Source: Branchiibius cervicis
GTDB lineage: Bacteria > Actinomycetota > Actinomycetes > Actinomycetales > Dermatophilaceae
Assembly (NCBI RefSeq): GCF_042661605.1
Contig: NZ_JBHSWJ010000002.1
Coordinates: 558,001-622,000, forward strand
Reading direction: 5' to 3'
Length of the DNA: 64,000 nucleotides
Below the pieces are notes generated by a model. That model worked only from the letters and a program-made list of their open reading frames with translations. It made no database searches and was not told the origin of the DNA. Below are positions 28,339-36,528 of the stretch, piece after piece; position 1 is the first letter of the stretch; each line of letters begins with the position of its first letter. The translations under genes and the position numbers were made by a program.

Positions 28339-28359
28339 CCCCGGCCGCGGAGGCCGGGG
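28339..28359 (+). promoter_or_regulatory. Hairpin in the rpmJ-rpsM spacer
   Basis: CCCCGGCC (28339-28346) and GGCCGGGG (28352-28359) form a perfect 8-bp stem with a five-base loop, in the 279-base spacer ahead of rpsM. Alpha-operon leaders are autoregulated by S4 in some bacteria; whether this is such an element is unknown. Confidence 0.35.
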
Positions 28360-28498
28360 ACCCGCAAGAACCACTCCGGTTCGAGCCGGCACCCACACAC
28401 CGGGAGCCGTCGACCAACGGGACCGACGTTGCACCAGACCTCCGCACGTTGCGGGCCCGCAAGGCTCGCAGCGACACACCACAGGAGAACGCACCGCC

Positions 28499-28873
28499 AT
28501 GGCACGTTTGATCGGTGTCGACCTGCCGCGCGAGAAGCGCGTCGAGGTCGGCCTTACCTACATCTTCGGCGTGGGCAAGACCCGCGCCCAGGAAACGCTG
28601 GCAGCGACCGGCATCAACCCGGACACCCGTGTCCGTGACCTCAGCGACGAAGAGCTGGTTCAGCTCCGCGACTACCTCGAGGGCAACTTCCGCCTCGAGG
28701 GTGACCTGCGCCGCGAGGTGGCCGCCGACATCCGCCGCAAGGTGGAGATCGGCTCCTACCAGGGCCTGCGCCACCGTCGTGGCCTGCCCGTCCACGGTCA
28801 GCGCACGAAGACCAACGCGCGCACCCGTAAGGGCCCGAAGAAGACCGTGGCCGGCAAGAAGAAGGCCAAGTAA
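28499..28873 (+). CDS. rpsM: 30S ribosomal protein S13
   Basis: A 124-residue S13 of the head domain, contacting the P-site tRNA and L5. ARLIGVDLPREKRVEVGLTY, YQGLRHRRGLPVHGQRTKTN and the basic KGPKKTVAGKKKAK tail identify it. Confidence 0.97.
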   Translation: MARLIGVDLPREKRVEVGLTYIFGVGKTRAQETLAATGINPDTRVRDLSDEELVQLRDYLEGNFRLEGDLRREVAADIRRKVEIGSYQGLRHRRGLPVHGQRTKTNARTRKGPKKTVAGKKKAK

Positions 28874-28938
28874 TCCGCTTCTAAGCGGACTGCTTCCTTT
28901 TCGAGCACAGCTGAGAACTGACACAGGAGTTTAAGAGA

Positions 28939-29340
28939 ATGCCTCCCAAGAGCCGTGTAGCGGGCGCCAAGAAGGTGCGCCGCAAGGAGAAGAAGAACGT
29001 TGCCGCAGGCAACGCCTACATCCGCAGCACGTTCAACAACACCATCGTTTCCATCACCGACCCGACCGGTGCGGTGATTTCGTGGGCCTCCGCCGGCCAG
29101 GTCGGCTTCAAGGGCTCGCGTAAGTCCACGCCGTACGCCGCCCAGATGGCCGCCGAGGCCGCCGCCCGCCGCGCCATGGAGCACGGCATGCGCAAGGTCG
29201 ACGTCTTCGTCAAGGGTCCGGGCTCCGGCCGTGAGACCGCCATCCGTTCGCTGGCCGCCGCGGGCCTCGAGGTCGGCGCGATCGCCGACGTCACCCCGCA
29301 GCCGCACAACGGTGTCCGCCAGCCCAAGCGCCGCAGCTGA
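28939..29340 (+). CDS. rpsK: 30S ribosomal protein S11
   Basis: A 133-residue S11 of the platform. Visible are AYIRSTFNNTIVSITDPTGA, STPYAAQMAAEAAARRAMEH and the terminal TPQPHNGVRQPKRRS. It follows rpsM after 65 bases. Confidence 0.97.
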   Translation: MPPKSRVAGAKKVRRKEKKNVAAGNAYIRSTFNNTIVSITDPTGAVISWASAGQVGFKGSRKSTPYAAQMAAEAAARRAMEHGMRKVDVFVKGPGSGRETAIRSLAAAGLEVGAIADVTPQPHNGVRQPKRRS

Positions 29341-29369
29341 CGCGACGGACCGAAAAGGAGATCTGAATC

Positions 29370-29978
29370 ATGGCCCGTTACACCGGACCCATCACCAAGA
29401 AGTCCCGTCGCCTCAAGGTCGACCTGGTCGGCGGCGACAAGAGCTTCGAGCAGCGCCCCTTCCCGCCCGGCCAGCACGGCCGCGGTCGCATCCAGGAGAA
29501 GGAGTACCTGAACCAGCTGCAGGAGAAGCAGAAGGCTCGCTTCACCTACGGCGTCATGGAGAAGCAGTTCGTCCGCTACTACAAGGAAGCGGCGCGTCGC
29601 CCCGGTAAGACCGGTGCGAACCTGCTGACCATCCTGGAGTCCCGCCTGGACAACGTGATCTACCGCGCCGGCCTGGCCCGTACCCGTCGGGCCGCCCGCC
29701 AGCTGGTCACCCACGGCCACTTCGAGGTCAACGGCGTGCGTGTCGACGTCCCGTCCTACCGCGTCGAGCAGTACGACATCATCACCGTCCGCGAGAAGTC
29801 CCGGGAATCCTTCCCGATCCAGCTGGCTCGCGAGACCTTCGGTGATCGTCCGGTGCCGGCCTGGCTGCACGTGTCCGAGGGCACCCTGCAGGTCCTGGTC
29901 CACCAGCTGCCGACCCGTGAGCAGATCGACGTTCCGCTCTCGGAGCAGCTGATCGTCGAGCTCTACTCGAAGAACTGA
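29370..29978 (+). CDS. rpsD: 30S ribosomal protein S4
   Basis: A 202-residue S4 that nucleates 16S assembly. The N-terminus ARYTGPITKKSRRLKVDLVG is the cysteine-free form. The S4 RNA-binding domain is in ESRLDNVIYRAGLARTRRAA. In E. coli S4 represses the alpha operon; hairpins before rpsM and rpoA could be targets, which is speculation. Confidence 0.97.
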   Translation: MARYTGPITKKSRRLKVDLVGGDKSFEQRPFPPGQHGRGRIQEKEYLNQLQEKQKARFTYGVMEKQFVRYYKEAARRPGKTGANLLTILESRLDNVIYRAGLARTRRAARQLVTHGHFEVNGVRVDVPSYRVEQYDIITVREKSRESFPIQLARETFGDRPVPAWLHVSEGTLQVLVHQLPTREQIDVPLSEQLIVELYSKN

Positions 29979-29986
29979 TCCACGCC

Positions 29987-30043
29987 GGTACGCCGAGCGC
30001 TCGCCCGGGCTTGTCACAAGCGCAGGCGCGCACTCGGCGTACC
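29987..30043 (+). terminator. Compound hairpin between rpsD and rpoA
   Basis: GGTACGCCGAG (29987-29997) pairs perfectly with CTCGGCGTACC (30033-30043); a small CTTG/CAAG hairpin sits within the loop. It lies 8 bases after rpsD and 82 before rpoA, and may adjust rpoA level relative to ribosomal proteins. Confidence 0.45.
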
Positions 30044-30124
30044 GAACCCCGCCGGTTCGGACAGATGGCCCGGCGGCCATTCACGAGGCGTCATATAGCG
30101 GTCGCCCGTGGGAAGGAATGAACA

Positions 30125-31150
30125 GTGCTCATCGCACAGCGCCCCACCCTCAGCGAGGAGTTCGTCTCCGACAACCGTTCGCGGTTCGTCATCGAGCCGC
30201 TGGAGCCCGGTTTCGGCTACACGCTCGGCAACTCCCTGCGTCGCACCCTGCTGTCGTCCATCCCGGGCGCGGCGGTCACCAGCCTGCGCATCGACGGTGT
30301 GCAGCACGAGTTCTCCACGATCCCCGGGGTCAAGGAGGACGTCACCGAGATCATCCTGAATGTCAAGGGTCTGGTCGTCTCCTCCGAGCACGACGAGCCC
30401 GTCGTGATGTACCTGCGCAAGCAGGGCCCCGGTGAGGTCACCGCTGCGGACATCGCGCCGCCGGCCGGTGTCGAGGTGCACAACCCGCAGCTGCACATCG
30501 CCACCCTGAACGACAAGGGCAAGATCGAGGTCGAGCTGACCGTCGAGCGCGGTCGTGGCTACGTGTCCGCGGCGCAGAACAAGTCCGCTGACCAGGAGAT
30601 CGGCCGCATCCCGGTCGACTCGATCTACTCGCCTGTGCTGGCCGTGACCTACAAGGTCGAGGCGACCCGTGTCGAGCAGCGCACCGACTTCGACAAGCTG
30701 ATCGTCGACGTGGAGACCAAGAACGCGATCGCCCCGCGCGACGCGATGGCCTCCGCCGGTAAGACGCTGGTCGAGCTGTTCGGTCTGGCCCGTGAGCTCA
30801 ACGTCGAGGCTGAGGGCATCGACATGGGCCCCTCGCCGACCGACGCCGCGCTGGCCGCCGACCTGGCCCTGCCGATCGAGGACCTGGACCTGACGGTCCG
30901 CTCCTACAACTGCCTCAAGCGCGAGGCCATCCACACCGTGGGTGAACTCGTCGCGCGCAGCGAGGCCGACCTGCTGGACATCCGCAACTTCGGTGCGAAG
31001 TCCATCGACGAGGTCAAGGAGAAGTTGCAGGAGATGGGTCTGCAGCTCAAGGACAGCCCGCCCGGGTTCGACGCGAGCGCCATCGCCGACCGCTACGAGG
31101 ACGACGTCGACGATGACGACGCCGCCTTCGCCGAGGACGAGCAGTACTGA
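30125..31150 (+). CDS. rpoA: RNA polymerase alpha subunit
   Basis: A 341-residue protein. The N-terminal assembly domain shows FVIEPLEPGFGYTLGNSLRR and ATRVEQRTDFDKLIVDVETK. The C-terminal domain, which binds UP elements and activators, shows DLTVRSYNCLKREAIHTVGE and RNFGAKSIDEVKEKL. A short acidic tail (DDVDDDDAAFAEDEQ) ends it. The GTG start follows GGAAGGAATGAACA. Confidence 0.98.
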   Translation: MLIAQRPTLSEEFVSDNRSRFVIEPLEPGFGYTLGNSLRRTLLSSIPGAAVTSLRIDGVQHEFSTIPGVKEDVTEIILNVKGLVVSSEHDEPVVMYLRKQGPGEVTAADIAPPAGVEVHNPQLHIATLNDKGKIEVELTVERGRGYVSAAQNKSADQEIGRIPVDSIYSPVLAVTYKVEATRVEQRTDFDKLIVDVETKNAIAPRDAMASAGKTLVELFGLARELNVEAEGIDMGPSPTDAALAADLALPIEDLDLTVRSYNCLKREAIHTVGELVARSEADLLDIRNFGAKSIDEVKEKLQEMGLQLKDSPPGFDASAIADRYEDDVDDDDAAFAEDEQY

Positions 31151-31209
31151 GCCGCAACGGGAGTCGGACTTATGTCGTCCGAGCCTCCGGATAACTACTA
31201 GGAGAACCA

Positions 31210-31770
31210 ATGCCTACCCCTACTAAGGGCCCCCGCGTCGGTGGCGGACCCGCACACGAGCGGCTCATCCTCGCCAACCTGGCGACGAGCCTGTTCGAGT
31301 ACGACCGCATCACCACCACCGAGGCCAAGGCCAAGCGGTTGCGTCCGCTGGCCGAGCGTCTGGTCACCTTCGCCAAGCGCGGTGACCTGCACTCGCGCCG
31401 CCGTGTGCTGACCGTGGTGCGCGATAAGGGTGTCGTGCACCGCCTCTTCACCGAGATCGCCCCCGACATGGACGGTCGTGACGGTGGCTACACCCGCATC
31501 ACCAAGATCGGTCCCCGCAAGGGCGACAACGCGCCGATGGCCGTCATCGAGCTCGTCCGTGAGCCGGTGAACGCCAAGCCGAAGCGCGCCGTCGTGGCCG
31601 AGGCCGAGGGTGCGACCAAGAAGGCCGCCTCGACCAAGGCTGCTGACGAGGACGCTGCTCCCGCCGAGGAGATCGTCGAAGCCGAGGCACCGGTCGAGGA
31701 GCCCACCGTCGCCGAGGAAGCGGACGCCGTCGCCGGCGACGACACCGCCGAGGACGACGCGAAGGCCTGA
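31210..31770 (+). CDS. rplQ: 50S ribosomal protein L17 with acidic C-terminal tail
   Basis: A 186-residue L17. The core to about residue 118 includes VGGGPAHERLILANLATSLF, RVLTVVRDKGVVHRLF and the GYTRITKIGPRKGDNAPMA signature. The remaining 65 residues are a low-complexity Ala/Glu/Asp tail, an extension seen in various actinobacterial L17 proteins. A perfect terminator follows. Confidence 0.97.
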   Translation: MPTPTKGPRVGGGPAHERLILANLATSLFEYDRITTTEAKAKRLRPLAERLVTFAKRGDLHSRRRVLTVVRDKGVVHRLFTEIAPDMDGRDGGYTRITKIGPRKGDNAPMAVIELVREPVNAKPKRAVVAEAEGATKKAASTKAADEDAAPAEEIVEAEAPVEEPTVAEEADAVAGDDTAEDDAKA

Positions 31771-31782
31771 TCGCTGACGCTG

Positions 31783-31818
31783 CGAAGGTCCCGCCCGGGT
31801 TACCGGGCGGGACCTTCG
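31783..31818. terminator. Perfect 16-bp terminator stem between convergent genes
   Basis: CGAAGGTCCCGCCCGG (31783-31798), a four-base loop, and its exact complement (31803-31818). It lies 12 bases after rplQ and overlaps the last codons of the convergent minus-strand gene, so it can act in both directions. It marks the end of the alpha operon. Confidence 0.85.
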
Positions 31819-32153
31819 TGCGTTCGCAGCTCGCTGACCAGCGCATCCGGATCGGCAACGTCGACGATCAACCGGTCGAACCGTTGGTCGACCAGCGTGA
31901 TGTCGACAGCCGGCCGGCCGGCGCGGTGGAAGATGAAATACCGCAGACCATCGCCGCGGAAGCGGCCCGCCCGGAACACGCCGGGGAAGTGCGTGCCGAC
32001 CCGCCACCACGGCAGGTGCTGGCCCTCCTCGAAGACCTTCGCGTCGGCGATCGCTGACAGGGGCACCTCGAAGGTCGAGGTGAGGGTGAGCAGGTGCTCG
32101 CGATGGTTGAGCGAGATCTGCAGCTGGTCGTCGTCGACGGTGACCTCCGGCAT
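31800..32153 (-). CDS. Conserved-looking hypothetical protein, 117 residues
   Basis: It begins MPEVTVDDDQLQISLNHREH and continues as alternating strands (LLTLTSTFEVPLSAIADAKV, RYFIFHRAGRPAVDITLVDQ). The pattern of a beta-rich fold with the phrase GDGLRYFIFHRAGRPAV reminds me of small PH-like bacterial proteins, but I cannot assign a family. It diverges from truA (35-base gap between starts) and converges on rplQ. Function unknown. Confidence 0.65.
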   Translation of the reverse strand: MPEVTVDDDQLQISLNHREHLLTLTSTFEVPLSAIADAKVFEEGQHLPWWRVGTHFPGVFRAGRFRGDGLRYFIFHRAGRPAVDITLVDQRFDRLIVDVADPDALVSELRTHEGPAR

Positions 32154-32188
32154 CTGTTCAGACTAGGGCGCCTGGCTAGGCTGAGCGA

Positions 32189-33016
32189 GTGCGTGTGCGG
32201 GTGGATTTCGGGTACGACGGGGCCGGGTTCGCCGGCTGGGCCGCCCAACCCGGGCTGCGGACGGTCGAATCCGAACTGTCCTCGGCCTGGGGGACCGTGC
32301 TTCGGACACCGCCGCCGAGGCTGACAACCGCCGGGCGCACCGATGCGGGAGTCCACGCCCGCGGAGCCGTCGCCCACCTGGACGTGGACCCATCGGCGTA
32401 CGACGATCTGCCGGGCCGCTCGGACCGCACCCCGGACGCGGCGGCGGTGACGCGCCTGAACGGCGTGCTGCCGCAGGACCTCCGGGTGCGCGCGGTCAGC
32501 GTGGCACCGGACGGCTTCGACGCACGGTTCTCGGCGACATCGCGGCGGTACAGCTACCGGCTCGCGGACGGTTGGGCGGATCCGATCCGGCGTGGCGACA
32601 CGGTGTCCTGGCGCAAGCCGTTGGATGTCGAAGCGATGCACGAGGCCGCGAATGCGCTGGTGGGTCTGAATGACTTCGCCGCCTTCTGCAAGCGGCGCGA
32701 GGGCGCGACGACGGTCCGTACGCTGCTGCGCTATGACTGGACGCGCGACGACGACGGCGTCCTGGTGGCCACCGTCATCGCCGACGCGTTCTGCCACTCG
32801 ATGGTGCGGTCCCTGGTCGGTGTGGTCGTTCCGGTGGGTGAGGGACGACAGCCGCGCTATTGGCCGGGGCAGAAACTCGCTGCGCGACAACGGGACTCAG
32901 CGATCCTGGTGATGCCGCCGCACGGCTTGTGTCTCGAAGAGGTGAAGTACCCGCGCGACGATCAACTCGGCGTACGGGCCAGGGAGTCTCGCTCGGTGCG
33001 CTCATTGGCGGACTGA
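32189..33016 (+). CDS. truA: tRNA pseudouridine synthase TruA
   Basis: A 275-residue enzyme that makes pseudouridine at positions 38-40 of tRNA. The N-terminus VRVDFGYDGAGFAGWAAQPG and the catalytic GRTDAGVHARG (the Asp is the nucleophile) are clear, as is FCHSMVRSLVGVVVPVGEGR. GTG 32189 lies 6 bases after a TAGGCT -10 box (32177-32182), so the message is probably leaderless. The 3' end overlaps the MFS remnant on the other strand by 55 bases. Confidence 0.96.
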   Translation: MRVRVDFGYDGAGFAGWAAQPGLRTVESELSSAWGTVLRTPPPRLTTAGRTDAGVHARGAVAHLDVDPSAYDDLPGRSDRTPDAAAVTRLNGVLPQDLRVRAVSVAPDGFDARFSATSRRYSYRLADGWADPIRRGDTVSWRKPLDVEAMHEAANALVGLNDFAAFCKRREGATTVRTLLRYDWTRDDDGVLVATVIADAFCHSMVRSLVGVVVPVGEGRQPRYWPGQKLAARQRDSAILVMPPHGLCLEEVKYPRDDQLGVRARESRSVRSLAD

Positions 33017-33501
33017 ACCGGCCGGTTCTGCACCAACAACAGGGGGCAGACCACGGCGCCGATCAGGGCAACGGCGCCGCCTACCCACAAGATGGTGTGA
33101 ATCGCCTCGGCGGTGGCGGCGCGGGCGACCTGCGCTACCGTTTCCCGCTGCGCCGCAGGCAATCCGGCGGCCACCCGGGCTCCGGCGCCCGAAGACACGG
33201 CGTCGGCCAGCGCGGTGATCCGCGCGGCGGGTGCAGCCCCGTCCAGAGCGGTGTGCACATGTGACGATGCGGCCCCGGTGAAGAGAGCGCCGCAGATCGC
33301 TACGCCGGTGGCAGTGCCGATTTGCCGGAGGGTGTTCACGATCCCGGTCGCCATCCCCGAGCGGTCCGGCTCGACGGTCGCCAGGGCCGCTGCGGACAGG
33401 ACGGCGCTGGAGGCGCCCAGGCCGAGTCCGGCTACGACGAAACCCGGCGCGGTCGCAGTCCAATCGGAGGCGGCGTCGAGGTGCGACTGTCGCCATGGCA
33501 T
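32962..33501 (-). pseudogene. C-terminal remnant of an MFS drug-efflux transporter (DHA2 type)
   Basis: A 179-residue frame that matches only the last membrane segments of a 14-TM exporter: FVVAGLGLGASSAVLSAAAL, RSGMATGIVNTLRQIGTATG, AICGALFTGAASSHVH, and a final segment near IHTILWVGGAVALIGAVVCP. The roughly 300 N-terminal residues are missing; the frame begins where the TetR gene begins on the opposite strand (33495). This looks like deletion of the 5' part of a pump gene that was divergent from its regulator. Confidence 0.75.
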
Positions 33502-34103
33502 CCACCACTGCCGCCCGCCGCCGCCCCGCCGCTCGTGGTGAAGGGGGCCAGCTGCGGACCGAAATCATCGAGGCGGCCATGCGGCTCACCGAACAGGCTG
33601 AGGACCCGTGGTCGTTGTCCCTGCGGGCGGTCGCGCGCGAGGTCGGTGTCGCCACCACATCGATCTACCTGCACTTCGACTCCCTGGATGAGTTGCTGAT
33701 GGCGATGAAGACCGCGTTCTACGAACGTTTCGGAGCCGCGCTACAGGAGGCGGCCGCCCAGGCAGGTCCCACGCCGTACGAGCAGATCAGGGCGTACGGC
33801 GATGGCTACCTGGCGTTCGCTCGCGCTTATCCGGGGGCCTACAAGGCGTTGTTCACCACCACCCTCGGCGTGACGCAGCTGGTGGGGGAGCAGTACCCGG
33901 GCAAGGACCAGTTCGAGATGACGGTCTCGGTGCTGCGGCGGGTGCCGCTTCCGGAGGATGAAGCACGCCAGCGAGGGGTGCTGCTGTGGTGCGCGATCCA
34001 CGGCCTGGTCAGCCTCACCGATGCGGTGCGGCGCTTCCCCTGGCCGGCCGAGGCTGAGTTGTTGGACGGAATCGCCCGGCAGGCCACCCGGCCGATGGTC
34101 TAA
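33495..34103 (+). CDS. TetR-family transcriptional regulator
   Basis: A 202-residue repressor. The HTH spans about residues 22-68: LRTEIIEAAMRLTEQAEDPW, LRAVAREVGVATTSIYLHF, DSLDELLMAMK. The C-terminal ligand domain is helical (PGAYKALFTTTLGVTQLV). It overlaps the start of the truncated MFS frame, so its upstream DNA is not an ordinary intergenic promoter region, and no strong ribosome site is seen. Its natural target was probably the lost pump promoter. Confidence 0.82.
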   Translation: MASTTAARRRPAARGEGGQLRTEIIEAAMRLTEQAEDPWSLSLRAVAREVGVATTSIYLHFDSLDELLMAMKTAFYERFGAALQEAAAQAGPTPYEQIRAYGDGYLAFARAYPGAYKALFTTTLGVTQLVGEQYPGKDQFEMTVSVLRRVPLPEDEARQRGVLLWCAIHGLVSLTDAVRRFPWPAEAELLDGIARQATRPMV

Positions 34104-34158
34104 TCCACCCGGGCTTTCGGCCCGGGACTGGGTTTACAGCGCATCGGACTACTGGATC

Positions 34159-34217
34159 TGCGCGGGTTATCGACGTTTGCGCGAGCTACAACCCGCGCAA
34201 ACGTTGCTGAGCCGCGC
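34159..34217. repeat. Imperfect palindromic element B (59 bases)
   Basis: The inner stem ACGTTTGCGCG (34173-34183) pairs perfectly with CGCGCAAACGT (34194-34204). Outer arms GCGCGG and CCGCGC and the ATCGAC block match element A at 27357-27415. It lies between the convergent TetR and pxpC genes, where it could also act as a terminator. Confidence 0.65.
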
Positions 34218-34239
34218 GAACTGACCTGGCGGTCATCGC

Positions 34240-35103
34240 TCAGACCCGGTTCTCCCGCACGACGATGCGGACGATCTCGCCCGGTGCAGCCTGCCCCAGA
34301 CTACTCAGATCCGGCGCCCGCACACACGCCACGATCGGGTAGCCGCCCGTGGTCGGGTGGTCTTGCAGGAAGACGATCGGCTGGCCGTCGGGCGGCACCT
34401 GGATGGCGCCCGCAATGATCGGGGCGCTGGGCAGTTCGCCGGTGTGCGTGAGCTCCAGTTGGGGGCCCTCCAGTCGTACGCCGATCCGATCGGTGTGCGC
34501 CGAGACGCGCCAATCGCACCGGGCCAGTTGGTCCTTCGCGGCGCTGGTCAGGAGATCGTCGCGCGGTCCGAGGTCCGCCACCAACCGGTGTGCGCCGTCG
34601 GGGACGCGCACGCTGTCGGTGTGGTTCACCGGACGGTCCGGGGGCGGGCCGACAGGAAGCAGGTCGCCCGCGCGCAGTGGCTTCGGCCCGAGGCCGCTGG
34701 AAGTATCGGTGCTGCGCGAACCGAGTACCGGCGCCACCTCGATGCCACCGCGGACGGCCACGTAGCTGCGAAGACCGCTCGGGGGACGCCCGAGGGACAG
34801 CCGTGACCCGACCGCCACGGTCACCGGCTCACCGAACGGGACCGGTCTGCCTTCGACGGTGATGGGCGTGGGAGCACCGGTGACCATCACCACCACCGCC
34901 GCATCAGGTCGCAGCACAAGCCCACCCAGAAGGACCTCGAGGCCGGCAGCGTCCTCCGGGTTGCCGACCACACGATTCGCCAGCCGCAAACTGGGTGCGT
35001 CGACGGCTCCGCTCGGTGCGACACCGATCCGGAGGTGGCCGGGGCGGCCCAAATCCTCGATCAGGGCCTGCGGCCCGACGGCGATGACGCGTAGCGCGGT
35101 CAT
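34240..35103 (-). CDS. pxpC: 5-oxoprolinase subunit C (biotin-dependent carboxyltransferase-like)
   Basis: A 287-residue KipA/PxpC protein. With PxpA and PxpB it hydrolyses 5-oxoproline to glutamate using ATP. Signatures are IAVGPQALIEDLGRPGHLRI, SGAVDAPSLRLANRVVGN, GLRSYVAVRGGIEV and the C-terminal IVFLQDHPTTGGYPIVACV. It is the last gene of the pxpABC operon and overlaps pxpB by 4 bases. Confidence 0.9.
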   Translation of the reverse strand: MTALRVIAVGPQALIEDLGRPGHLRIGVAPSGAVDAPSLRLANRVVGNPEDAAGLEVLLGGLVLRPDAAVVVMVTGAPTPITVEGRPVPFGEPVTVAVGSRLSLGRPPSGLRSYVAVRGGIEVAPVLGSRSTDTSSGLGPKPLRAGDLLPVGPPPDRPVNHTDSVRVPDGAHRLVADLGPRDDLLTSAAKDQLARCDWRVSAHTDRIGVRLEGPQLELTHTGELPSAPIIAGAIQVPPDGQPIVFLQDHPTTGGYPIVACVRAPDLSSLGQAAPGEIVRIVVRENRV

Positions 35104-35694
35104 GCCGGGATGAAGCGGACCGTGTCACCGGGGTGTAGCAGCGCCGGGTCCTGCGCGGTGGGGTCGAAGAGCGTGACGTCGGCGCGGCCGATCAACTGCC
35201 AGCCGCCGGGCGTGGCGTGGGGATAGATGCCGCAATAGTGCGCGGCAAGGGCCACACTGCCGGCGGGGATGCGAGTGCGCGGTGATTCGCGACGTGGCAT
35301 CTGCGGGAGGTCTACATCGGTGACGAGATAACCGAAACCCGGTGTGAAACCGAGGAATTCGACGGTCCAGGGGATCAGTGCGTGCCGGTCGGCGACCGCT
35401 TCCGGTGCGCAGCCCCAGACCTCCGCGACGGCCGCGAGATCCGCGCCGTCGTAGTGCACGGGGATGACGTGTGCACGCAGGTCATCGGCCGCCACGGGTC
35501 GGCGCAGGTCCAGAGCCCGCACCTCTTCGGCGAGCGCCTTCCGCCGGCCGGGCGGCGCGAGCACCAGCACCGACTGTTCCCCGGCGACGACCTCCAGGTC
35601 CGCCCGGCTGTCCAGCGCCTGCAGGAGCGCTCGCCGCTGCGAGCGGGAGGAGGTCGACGAGAAGTCCGCGATCGGCGTACGGGCGGAGGATCAC
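35100..35694 (-). CDS. pxpB: 5-oxoprolinase subunit B (KipI-like), frameshifted as read
   Basis: The C-terminal part (from about 35650 down to 35100) is clear: RRALLQALDSRADLEVVAGE, then FLGFTPGFGYLVTDVDLPQM and the AHYCGIYPHATPGGWQLIGR signature. The N-terminal VILRPYADRGLLVDLLPLA lies in another frame beginning at GTG 35694, which overlaps the pxpA stop (GTGA). The switch is near 35642-35655, where one extra base (or two missing) would join them into a protein of about 197 residues, normal for the family. The longest single frame alone would start internally at 35570 and lose the N-terminus. Confidence 0.82.
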
Positions 35695-36446
35695 GACGCA
35701 GCCACCCGCACGCCCGCGGCCCGCAACGCATCCCGTACGGCGTGCGCCAGGCCCACCGCGCCGGCGGTGTCCCCGTGCAGGCACAACGAGTCCGCCTCGA
35801 TCGCCACCATCTCACCGGTGATCGATCGGACCCGGTGATCCACGGCGATCGACGTAGCCCGGTCGCATACCTCCAACAGATCGGTGAGCACCGCACCCTG
35901 CGCCGAGCGCGGCACGAGGGTGCCGTCAGCGGCATAGGCACGGTCCACGAATGCTTCTGCGTAACAAACCAATCCGGCAGCGCCGGCGTAGGAGAGCAGC
36001 CGCGATCCCGGTAATCCCATCACGGGCAGACCGCCCGCCGCGATGGCGGCGTCCACCACCGCGCGGGCGTGCGCCTCATGACGCACTGCGGTGTTGTAGA
36101 GCGCGCCGTGCGGTTTGACGTAGGCCACCCGGCCGCCCTGGCTGCGGGCGATGCCGTCCAGTGCGCCGATCTGGTACAGCACGTCGGCGAACAACTCGTC
36201 GTACGACGCGTCCACGAACCGGCGGCCGAAGCCGGCCAGATCCCGGTAGGCGACCTGGGCGCCGATCCGGATGTTGTGCTCGACGGCCATGGAACACGTG
36301 CGCACCAGCGTCGCCGGGTCGCCGGCGTGGAAGCCGCACGCCACGTTGGCCGAGGTGAGATGGGGCAGCAGACCGGCGTCGTCGCCGAGCTGCCACCGGC
36401 CGAAGGACTCGCCCAGGTCGGCGTTGAGGTCGATGTGGTCGCTCAC
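35691..36446 (-). CDS. pxpA: 5-oxoprolinase subunit A (LamB/YcsF family)
   Basis: A 251-residue protein with IDLNADLGESFGRWQLGDDA at the start, SANVACGFHAGDPATLVRT, YVKPHGALYNTA and the later MVAIEADSLCLHGDTAGAV. GTG 36446 is chosen because the family begins right there; the frame upstream is not conserved in type. First gene of pxpABC. Confidence 0.92.
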   Translation of the reverse strand: MSDHIDLNADLGESFGRWQLGDDAGLLPHLTSANVACGFHAGDPATLVRTCSMAVEHNIRIGAQVAYRDLAGFGRRFVDASYDELFADVLYQIGALDGIARSQGGRVAYVKPHGALYNTAVRHEAHARAVVDAAIAAGGLPVMGLPGSRLLSYAGAAGLVCYAEAFVDRAYAADGTLVPRSAQGAVLTDLLEVCDRATSIAVDHRVRSITGEMVAIEADSLCLHGDTAGAVGLAHAVRDALRAAGVRVAAS

Positions 36447-36528
36447 GTCCCCATCATGGCGTGCGCGTGATGCAGATGATCGCCACCGAGAGGTCCCGGT
36501 GGCGATCATCGGCGGTGCGGTCAGCGGC

